A stretch of DNA of 64,000 nucleotides from an uncultured Eubacteriales bacterium (GTDB lineage Bacteria; Bacillota; Clostridia; Oscillospirales; Acutalibacteraceae): contig CAKSST010000001.1 in assembly GCA_934489895.1 (NCBI GenBank), positions 144,548 to 208,547 of the forward strand, read 5' to 3'. The notes under the pieces are model-generated. The model ran no database searches, was not told the DNA's origin, and worked only from the letters and a program-made list of their open reading frames with translations. The position numbers and the translations under genes are program-made. This document shows positions 57,370-64,000 of the stretch, piece by piece (within the stretch, counting starts at the first letter, position 1; each line of letters opens with the position of its first letter).

Positions 57370-58815
57370 ATGCGTAAAGACTTATCAATGCTGGTTGATT
57401 TATATGAAATGACAATGGCTAACGGCCTGCTTCACAGTGAGTACCGTGATACTGTTGTGTATTTTGATATGTTTTTCCGCCGAGTGCCCGATAACGGCGG
57501 TTATGCAATTATGGCGGGGGTGGAACAACTTATTGATTATTTTAATAGTCTTAATTTTTCTAATGAGGATATTGACTATTTAAGGTCTTTGAATCTTTTC
57601 AGCGAACAATATCTTGAATATCTTGCTGATTTTAAATTTACCTGTGACGTTTGGGCAATACCTGAGGGAACACCGATTTTTCCACGTGAACCAATTGTAA
57701 CTGTAAGAGGACCTGCTATGCAGGCTTTTATGGTTGAAACTATGGTATTGCTTACGATAAACCATCAGTCACTTATTGCGACAAAGGCAAACCGTATAAC
57801 AAGAGCTGCAAAGGGCCGTGCTGTGTTAGAGTTTGGCGCACGCCGCGCACACGGCTACGACGCTGCTTTTTACGGTGCACGCGCTGCTATTATAGGCGGA
57901 TGCGTAGGTACGTCATGTGTAAAATCCGCACAGGAATTTAACGTTAAGCCGTCAGGTACTATGGCTCACAGCTGGGTGCAGATATTTAAGGATGAATATA
58001 CTGCATTTAAAGAGTATGCGCTACGTTATCCCGATAGCTGTATGCTGCTTGTCGATACCTATAATGTTTTAAAAAGCGGTATTCCTAATGCGATTAAAGT
58101 ATTTGACGAAGTGCTTAGACCCATGGGCTACCGTCCGTTAGGCATACGTATTGACAGCGGTGACATTACCTATCTTACAAAAAAAATACGTGTAATGCTT
58201 GATGAGGCAGGATATAGCGATTGCAAAATATGCGTTTCTAACTCGCTTGACGAGTATCTTATACGCGATATGCTTATGCAAGGCGCTTGTGTTGACAGTT
58301 TTGGTGTAGGCGAGAGGCTTATTACCGCATCGAGCGAAGCGGTTTTCGGCGGCGTATATAAGCTGGCTGCTATTGAACAAAACGGCAAGCTCGTTCCCAA
58401 AATTAAAATAAGCGAAAATACTGCAAAGATTACATTGCCCGGATTTAAAGCGCCCTGGCGTTTGTATGATAATAATACCGGCAAAGCGTTGGCTGATGTC
58501 ATCACTCTCGACAATGAAGTTATTGACGACACAAAGCCGTATGAGATTTTTGACCCTGATAATATCTGGAAACGTAAGACTATAACAAATTTTACTGCTA
58601 AAAAATTAATGGTTCAGATATTTGAAAAGGGCAGGCAGATTTATACCAGCCCCAATGTTAGTGATATTGCTGCTTTCCGCAAAGAGCAGGTTGAGTTGTT
58701 GTGGGATGAGGTTAAACGCTTTGAAAAACCGCATACCTATTATGTTGACTTTTCTCAGGATTTGTGGGATTTAAGGAACAGTCTGCTTAATAAAAAATAC
58801 AGTATAGAAGAATAG
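57370..58815 (+). CDS. pncB: nicotinate phosphoribosyltransferase
   Basis: 481 residues. Conserved EMTMANGLL N-terminus, FGARRAHGYDAA near 160, KPSGTMAHSWVQ (autophosphorylated His region, near 200), GIRIDSGD near 258 and VGERLITA near 315. It makes nicotinate mononucleotide in NAD salvage with ATP hydrolysis. Length fits the bacterial PncB class. A lipoprotein gene follows 20 bases downstream. Confidence 0.95.
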   Translation: MRKDLSMLVDLYEMTMANGLLHSEYRDTVVYFDMFFRRVPDNGGYAIMAGVEQLIDYFNSLNFSNEDIDYLRSLNLFSEQYLEYLADFKFTCDVWAIPEGTPIFPREPIVTVRGPAMQAFMVETMVLLTINHQSLIATKANRITRAAKGRAVLEFGARRAHGYDAAFYGARAAIIGGCVGTSCVKSAQEFNVKPSGTMAHSWVQIFKDEYTAFKEYALRYPDSCMLLVDTYNVLKSGIPNAIKVFDEVLRPMGYRPLGIRIDSGDITYLTKKIRVMLDEAGYSDCKICVSNSLDEYLIRDMLMQGACVDSFGVGERLITASSEAVFGGVYKLAAIEQNGKLVPKIKISENTAKITLPGFKAPWRLYDNNTGKALADVITLDNEVIDDTKPYEIFDPDNIWKRKTITNFTAKKLMVQIFEKGRQIYTSPNVSDIAAFRKEQVELLWDEVKRFEKPHTYYVDFSQDLWDLRNSLLNKKYSIEE

Positions 58816-58835
58816 TTTTGAGAGGAATTTATTAT

Positions 58836-59375
58836 ATGAAACGAATTTTGGTATCTTTTTTAATACTTAGCATGATGTTTGCTTTTTGCGGCTGTGGCGG
58901 CAAAAATGCTGACGTTAATAAGATTGAAGAGCAGGCATCTCTTGGTAAAATGCCAGAGAGTGAGTTTGCCCTGGGTACTGAAATATCGGTTATTAAAAAT
59001 GCTTTTTCTGCAGAGGATAGCGAGCAGGAGCTTCTTGTGCACGAGGGCACGGAAACCGTTGTACTGTCAATTGACAATTTTGATTACCATTATTATAAGA
59101 ACAAAGAACAAAACGGAATCTCTGTTATAGTTAACTTTTCAAATGCCTTTGGATTTGAAAACGGAATTACTATGTCTAATGAAATAATTGAGGTTTTGGG
59201 TGAAGATTATGAGCTTAATGCCGCAACCGAAGACCAACTTTATTTCTTGCGTTCTGCAACGGAGGGCTGTGAGGTACTTTCATATACCTATGGTGATTAC
59301 AGACTGGAATTTTATTTTATCGATTATTTTCTTGCTGCAACCAAGCTTACCGATACACGTTATTGGATTGATTAA
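58836..59375 (+). CDS. predicted lipoprotein of unknown function
   Basis: 179 residues. The signal peptide MKRILVSFLILSMMFAFCGC ends in a Cys-Gly-Cys lipobox-like stretch. The mature part is acidic and predicted beta-rich, with repeated alternation like small secreted sensor lipoproteins (VIKNAFSAEDSEQELLVHEG; VLGEDYELNAATEDQLYFLR). I do not recognise the family. AGAGGAA precedes the ATG. Probably anchored outside the membrane and possibly co-transcribed with pncB. Confidence 0.7.
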   Translation: MKRILVSFLILSMMFAFCGCGGKNADVNKIEEQASLGKMPESEFALGTEISVIKNAFSAEDSEQELLVHEGTETVVLSIDNFDYHYYKNKEQNGISVIVNFSNAFGFENGITMSNEIIEVLGEDYELNAATEDQLYFLRSATEGCEVLSYTYGDYRLEFYFIDYFLAATKLTDTRYWID

Positions 59376-59397
59376 AACAGTAAATTTTCAACAAAAT

Positions 59398-59448
59398 GCA
59401 CGGTGGTATGAAAGCGTAATTTGCTGATGGTACAACCGTGCTTTTTTT
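59398..59448 (+). terminator. terminator after the lipoprotein
   Basis: GCACGGT (59398-59404) pairs with ACCGTGC (59435-59441) with further pairing inside, then a T7 tract. Confidence 0.75.
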
Positions 59449-59492
59449 GATTTTAAGCAATAATTGTTAATAAAATAGAAATAAAATACCTG

Positions 59493-59521
59493 TTGCATAA
59501 GTATATAAATTATTGTAAAAT
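59493..59521 (+). promoter_or_regulatory. lon promoter
   Basis: TTGCAT (59493-59498), a 17-base spacer, TAAAAT (59516-59521). Downstream, an inverted repeat ATACCGC-ATTAAA-GTGGTAT (about 59550-59569, one wobble) lies in the leader and could be a regulator site. No CtsR or CIRCE box is visible. Confidence 0.6.
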
Positions 59522-59631
59522 ACCTTAGGGTAGAGCGTACTATACAAATACCGCATTAAAGTGGTATACTTTGGTGCTTTGAGGCTAAAGTTTTTAGATT
59601 ATTTGCTTTACCGTTATTTTGGAGGAATTTG

Positions 59632-62025
59632 ATGATTGTTAAAGAGTCCGTAATACGCGAAATGCCTATGCTGCCTCTGCGCGGCCTTGTGGTGTTTCCG
59701 TCAATGCTGCTGCATTTTGACGTGGGACGTAATAAAAGTGTAGCCGCTGTCAATGAGGCCATGGAGCACGGGCGTGAAATATTTGTTGTTGCACAAAGTG
59801 ATATTACCGCAGAGGAACCTGCTGTAAACGATTTATACGAAATAGGCTGTGTTGCTAAAATACGTCAGGTATTAAAACTTACAGACGGTAATGTAAGAAT
59901 ACTTATTGAGGGCTTGTACAGAGCGCGTCTTGTTGATATAAAAAAATCAGAACCATATTACTCTGTTACTACGGAAGAATGTCTGCCTAAAAACTCACGC
60001 ACGACCGTTCTGTACCGCGAAGCGCTCATACGCAAGGTGAGAGATTTGTTTGACAATTATTCTGCCGTTGCGCCGCGTCAGGCACCCGATATTATTCTGA
60101 CGGTAATGTCAAACGACAACCCTGATTTTTTATCTGACTACATAGCATTCAATATGCCTGTTCCTGCTGACGACAAACAGTTTATTTTAGAACAGATTAA
60201 TCCCATAAAGAGATTGCAGCTTGTTGCAAAACTGTTGGAGCGAGAGCAGGAGATACTCAACATTGATGCTGAGATAAGCGAAAAGGTGAAAAGCCAGATT
60301 GACGAAAATCAGCGTGAATATTATTTAAAAGAACAGCTTAAAGCAATTTCAGGTGAGCTTTATGGTGAAGAGGGCGAGCAGGAAATTGAAAATTATAACC
60401 AAAAAATAGCGATGCTTAACGCTTCTGAAGAAGTTAAGGATAAGCTTCACAGCGAGGTTAACAAGCTTGCAAAGATGCCGCAAGGCTCACACGAGGGCAG
60501 TGTAATAAGAGGCTATCTTGATACCTGCCTTGAACTGCCTTTTGGCATTTATACCGAAATTGCTTCTGATCTCAAACGTTCAACAAAAATTCTTGACCGT
60601 GATTTTTACGGTATGGAAAAGGTTAAGGAGCGAATTTTAGAGTCACTTTCTGTATACGCGCTGGCGCCGGATATTTCGGGACAGATTATTTGTCTTGTGG
60701 GTCCTCCCGGTGTGGGTAAAACCTCGATTGCTAAGACAATTGCCGAATGTACCGGAAGAAAATATGCACGCATCGCTTTAGGCGGCGTGCACGATGAGGC
60801 AGAAATAAGAGGCCACAGAAAAACCTACATAGGAGCTATGCCAGGTAAAATTATCAACGCATTCAAGCAGGCGGGAAGTCAGAATCCTTTGATTTTGCTT
60901 GACGAGATTGACAAACTGGGTAATGATTTCCGCGGTGACCCTGCGGCAGCCTTATTAGAGGTTTTGGACGGAGAACAGAACAATACCTTTACCGACCACT
61001 ATGTTGATATGCCCTTTGATTTGAGTAAGGCGCTGTTTATCACCACTGCCAACACAATGGAAACAATACCAGCCGCTTTGCTTGACAGACTTGAGATTAT
61101 TGAGCTTTCAAGCTATACAAGGGAAGAAAAGTTTAATATTGCCAAAGAGCATCTTGTAAAAAAACAGCTTAAAGCGCACGGCCTTAACGGCACAAAGCTG
61201 CGTATTGCCGATGATGCACTTTACAGCATTATTGATTACTATACACGTGAGGCGGGTGTGCGTAAGCTGGAACGCCGTATAGGTGAAATCTGCCGCAAAG
61301 CCGCAAAGCTTATTGTATTAGGTGAAAAGGCGCGCGTAAATGTTACGGCGCAAAATCTTGATGCACTTATCGGTCACGGTAAATATCGCACAGATGAATT
61401 GCTTGAAAATGATGAGGTCGGTATTGTTAACGGTCTTGCATGGACACAGGTTGGCGGTGAATTAATGCAGCTTGAGGTAAGCGTTGTTCCGGGAAGCGGA
61501 AAGCTTGAGCTTACCGGTTCTTTAGGCGATGTAATGCAGGAGTCTGCACGCGCGGCGGTTACCTATGTGCGAAGCTGCGCTGACAATTACGGTATTGACC
61601 CCGATTTCTATAAAAAATGTGATATCCATATTCACGCATTGCAAGCGGCAGTTCCAAAAGATGGACCGTCTGCGGGTGTAACTATTGTGACTGCGATTAT
61701 TTCTGCTTTGACAGGACGCGCCGTAAAACGTGATGTTGCAATGACGGGTGAAATCAGTATACGCGGAAGAGTATTAGCAATTGGCGGTCTTAAGGAAAAG
61801 ACAATGGCTGCCTACCGTGCAGGTATTAAAACTGTTTATATACCCAAAGATAATTTGCGTGATATAGATGAGATTGACAAGACCGTTTTATCGGCTTTAA
61901 AGATTAAAACGGCTGAATATTATGATGATATAGTGAAAGGCGCACTGTGTGACTGTGTAACCCAAAAGCCTGAATTTACGGCGGTTTCAAGCAAAACAAA
62001 TACAACAGTTGCGATTAGTCAGTAA
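59632..62025 (+). CDS. lon: ATP-dependent protease Lon
   Basis: 797 residues. N-terminal substrate-binding domain (MPMLPLRGLVVFPSMLLHFD), AAA+ domain with Walker A GPPGVGKTSIAK (near 361), Walker B ILLDEIDK (near 423) and a C-terminal protease domain with catalytic Ser in KDGPSAGVT (near 683) and Lys in GGLKEKTMAAYRAG (near 726). It degrades damaged and regulatory proteins. The ATG at 59632 follows GGAGG. Confidence 0.97.
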   Translation: MIVKESVIREMPMLPLRGLVVFPSMLLHFDVGRNKSVAAVNEAMEHGREIFVVAQSDITAEEPAVNDLYEIGCVAKIRQVLKLTDGNVRILIEGLYRARLVDIKKSEPYYSVTTEECLPKNSRTTVLYREALIRKVRDLFDNYSAVAPRQAPDIILTVMSNDNPDFLSDYIAFNMPVPADDKQFILEQINPIKRLQLVAKLLEREQEILNIDAEISEKVKSQIDENQREYYLKEQLKAISGELYGEEGEQEIENYNQKIAMLNASEEVKDKLHSEVNKLAKMPQGSHEGSVIRGYLDTCLELPFGIYTEIASDLKRSTKILDRDFYGMEKVKERILESLSVYALAPDISGQIICLVGPPGVGKTSIAKTIAECTGRKYARIALGGVHDEAEIRGHRKTYIGAMPGKIINAFKQAGSQNPLILLDEIDKLGNDFRGDPAAALLEVLDGEQNNTFTDHYVDMPFDLSKALFITTANTMETIPAALLDRLEIIELSSYTREEKFNIAKEHLVKKQLKAHGLNGTKLRIADDALYSIIDYYTREAGVRKLERRIGEICRKAAKLIVLGEKARVNVTAQNLDALIGHGKYRTDELLENDEVGIVNGLAWTQVGGELMQLEVSVVPGSGKLELTGSLGDVMQESARAAVTYVRSCADNYGIDPDFYKKCDIHIHALQAAVPKDGPSAGVTIVTAIISALTGRAVKRDVAMTGEISIRGRVLAIGGLKEKTMAAYRAGIKTVYIPKDNLRDIDEIDKTVLSALKIKTAEYYDDIVKGALCDCVTQKPEFTAVSSKTNTTVAISQ

Positions 62026-62028
62026 TTT

Positions 62029-62607
62029 ATGAATTTTTCAAATGCAGTTTTTGAGCTTTCTGCAGGTCTTGTGCAGCAGCTGCCAGAATGTAATATGGCA
62101 GAGGTTTGCTTTTTAGGACGCTCAAATGTGGGAAAGTCATCACTTATTAACAAAGTGCTTGGCAGAAAAAATTTGGCTTATACAGGCTCAAAGCCCGGCA
62201 AGACCGTCACTGTTAACTTCTACAAGGTTGACGGTATGCGTTTTGTTGATATGCCCGGTTACGGCTTTGCAAAGGTGTCCGATGCGGAAAAGGAGCGTTG
62301 GGCATCGCTTTGTGACGGATATTTTTCAACAGGGCGTGATATAGGTGCGGCCTTTCAGCTGATTGATATGCGCAGACTGCCTGCCGAGCATGATATTCAG
62401 ATGATTGACTGCCTGCAGCAGTTTGGGTATAAATTTTATCTTGTGCTTACAAAGAGCGATAAACTTAATAAAACCGAGCGCACAAAAATAATGACAGAGT
62501 ATGAAAAATTGTTCCCTGATAATGAAATAATACCTTTCTCATCGATTAACGGTGAGGGTGTTGAACGCATAAGGGAGATTGTAAAAAAGGTTGGTGGCAA
62601 TAAATGA
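62029..62607 (+). CDS. engB: ribosome biogenesis GTP-binding protein YsxC/EngB
   Basis: 192 residues. G1 GRSNVGKSSLINKV (near 30), the YTGSKPGKTVTVNFY switch, G3 VDMPGYGFAKV (near 75) and G4 TKSDK (near 140). An essential GTPase in 50S assembly. It starts 3 bases after the lon stop, the common lon-engB order. The stop overlaps the lysA start. Confidence 0.96.
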   Translation: MNFSNAVFELSAGLVQQLPECNMAEVCFLGRSNVGKSSLINKVLGRKNLAYTGSKPGKTVTVNFYKVDGMRFVDMPGYGFAKVSDAEKERWASLCDGYFSTGRDIGAAFQLIDMRRLPAEHDIQMIDCLQQFGYKFYLVLTKSDKLNKTERTKIMTEYEKLFPDNEIIPFSSINGEGVERIREIVKKVGGNK

Positions 62608-63902
62608 AACTGACAGTAAGCTATGGCGTAAATGAAAAAGGACATTTTACTGCGGGCGAGGTTGACGTTGTTGATCTTGCAAAGCAGTACGGCACACCGC
62701 TGTATGTTTTAAATGAAGATGATATAAGAAAACATTGCCGCCGTTTTAAGGATGCCATTGAGGAGTGCTATGACGGCAACGGCTTGCCGCTTTATGCCAG
62801 CAAGGCTTTCTCCTGCAAGGAAATGTACCGCATTATAAATGAAGAGGGGCTGGGCGCCGATGTTGTATCGGGCGGTGAGCTTTATACGGCTTTAAACGCG
62901 GGTTTTCCTGCAAGCAAGATATTTTTTCACGGTAACAACAAAACGGCTGATGAGCTTGATTTTGCAATGAAAAGCAATGTGGGCCGAGTTGTTGTGGATA
63001 ATATGCGCGAGCTTTCAATGCTTGACAGTGCCGCCGCAAAGTATGGACAAACTGCAAAGATTTTGCTGCGCATAAAACCCGGTGTAGATGCCCACACACA
63101 TGATTTTATCAAGACGGGACAAATTGACTCTAAGTTTGGTTTTGCTATTGAAACTAACGAGGCTATTGAAGCCGTAAGGGCTGCTTTGGGCTTTAAAAAT
63201 ATCGAGCTTTGCGGTATGCATTGTCACATAGGTTCGCAGATTTTTGATACCGCACCTTTCCACGAGGCCGCTAATGTTATGATGGGCTTTTTGCTTGAAA
63301 TTAAGGGTAAATTCAATGTAGAAATGACTGAGCTTAATCTTGGCGGCGGTTTCGGTATAAGATACAAGGAAGATGATACCCCTGTTACATACCGCGAGTA
63401 TATGGTGGGTGTTTCAAAAATTATAAAGAACTTCTGCACGGAAAACAATTACAGTGTTCCGCGTATTTATGTTGAGCCGGGTAGGGGAATAGCCGCCCCC
63501 GGTTCAATGACGCTGTATACGGTTGGTTCTGTAAAAACTATTCCCGATGTGCGTACATATGTTGCGGTTGACGGCGGAATGCCTGACAACCCGCGTTACA
63601 TTCTTTACGGTGCTGAATATGAGGTTGTTGTTGCAAATAAGGCGGACAAACCGCGTGACTTTAAAGCTACCATTGCGGGCAAGTGCTGTGAGAGCGGAGA
63701 TTTACTTGCTGAAAACGTAATGATACAAAAACCTGAATCAGACGATATTCTGGCGGTGCTTGCAACTGGAGCTTATAACTACTCAATGGCAAGCAATTAT
63801 AACCGTATACCGCGCCCCGCCGTTGTTATGGTAAAAGGGGATAGCTCCCGTGTGGTTGTAAGGCGTGAAAGCTATGAAGATTTGATTAAAAATGACCTAT
63901 AA
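62604..63902 (+). CDS. lysA: diaminopimelate decarboxylase
   Basis: 432 residues, fold-type III PLP enzyme. PLP lysine in YASKAFSCKEM (near 55), HGNNKTADEL, GGGFGIRY (near 245), EPGRGIAAPG (near 290) and the substrate Cys in CCESGDLL (near 360). It converts meso-DAP to lysine, the last step of the path served by dapL and dapF at 32-34 kb. It overlaps engB by 4 bases (ATGA). Confidence 0.97.
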   Translation: MKLTVSYGVNEKGHFTAGEVDVVDLAKQYGTPLYVLNEDDIRKHCRRFKDAIEECYDGNGLPLYASKAFSCKEMYRIINEEGLGADVVSGGELYTALNAGFPASKIFFHGNNKTADELDFAMKSNVGRVVVDNMRELSMLDSAAAKYGQTAKILLRIKPGVDAHTHDFIKTGQIDSKFGFAIETNEAIEAVRAALGFKNIELCGMHCHIGSQIFDTAPFHEAANVMMGFLLEIKGKFNVEMTELNLGGGFGIRYKEDDTPVTYREYMVGVSKIIKNFCTENNYSVPRIYVEPGRGIAAPGSMTLYTVGSVKTIPDVRTYVAVDGGMPDNPRYILYGAEYEVVVANKADKPRDFKATIAGKCCESGDLLAENVMIQKPESDDILAVLATGAYNYSMASNYNRIPRPAVVMVKGDSSRVVVRRESYEDLIKNDL

Positions 63903-63930
63903 AGGGGCTGTAAAAAAGCAGCTTAAAAAA

Positions 63931-63970
63931 TCCGAGATTCACCAAAAGTTGTGAGTCTCGGATGCTTTTT
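63931..63970 (+). terminator. terminator after lysA
   Basis: A 12-base stem TCCGAGATTCAC/GTGAGTCTCGGA (63931-63942 with 63951-63962, one wobble), then T6. Confidence 0.9.
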
Positions 63971-64000
63971 TACCTAGAATAAAGGAATGAGCGACAAAAT

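Overview
The window looks like chromosome of an anaerobic, spore-forming Firmicute of the class Clostridia, probably a Ruminococcaceae/Oscillospiraceae-type gut bacterium. Evidence: an alpha/beta-type SASP, a SpoVM-like peptide and a SipL-like SPOCS/LysM protein (sporulation); RemA, YicC and PASTA-kinase genes in the standard Firmicutes order; glutamine synthetase III, LL-diaminopimelate aminotransferase and a split archaeal-type glutamate synthase (common in gut Clostridia); AGGAGG-type ribosome binding sites, frequent TTG/GTG starts and consensus TTGACA-17-TATAAT promoters. I saw no CRISPR array and no prophage.

Layout. 1-3.5 kb: end of a histidine phosphatase, a GT4 glycosyltransferase, a PfkB sugar kinase and a sulfite/nitrite reductase gene cut off at about 3510. 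3.5-9.8 kb: a ferrous-iron island on the minus strand (feoA-feoA-feoB, FeoB-associated Cys-rich peptide, DtxR-like repressor, ABC ATPase), with palindromic 'iron boxes' of the form TTAGC-N4-GCTAA. Next to it on the plus strand is a decayed part: a frameshifted second DtxR-like repressor, half a substrate-binding protein, and a permease/ATPase fusion left by a deletion. 10.2-35.3 kb: a glutamine/nitrogen locus. A minus-strand operon encodes a split glutamate synthase, a short GlnA and an ANTAR RNA-binding regulator. Plus-strand genes are GSIII, asparagine synthetase, then a long run purC-(purB remnant)-guaA-(glmS remnant)-pyrG-purF-carA-carB-dapF-dapL-amidase. Three transcription units start at consensus promoters followed by leader hairpins that end in intrinsic terminators and share a GCAAWGRCGTCTTT-like box. 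They are candidate targets of the ANTAR protein.

35.3-43 kb: mixed accessory and sporulation genes (RNA methyltransferase, SGNH hydrolase, SASP, two small unknown proteins, tRNA-Thr, a degraded IS1182-like transposase carrying palindromic repeats, an AraC regulator and a GH127 glycosidase). 43.4-57.3 kb: the conserved housekeeping string yicC-remA-gmk-rpoZ-priA-def-fmt-rsmB-rlmN-prpC-prkC-rsgA-(small membrane protein)-spoVM-sipL-like. coaBC, rpe and thiN, often part of this string, are absent here. 57.3-64 kb: pncB, a lipoprotein, lon, engB and lysA.

Working together: the nitrogen locus makes glutamine (GlnA, GSIII), recycles it to glutamate (glutamate synthase) and holds most of the cell's main glutamine-consuming enzymes (AsnB, GuaA, PyrG, PurF, CarAB), with remnants of GlmS and PurB. 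An RNA-level regulator beside it could adjust the whole set to nitrogen status.
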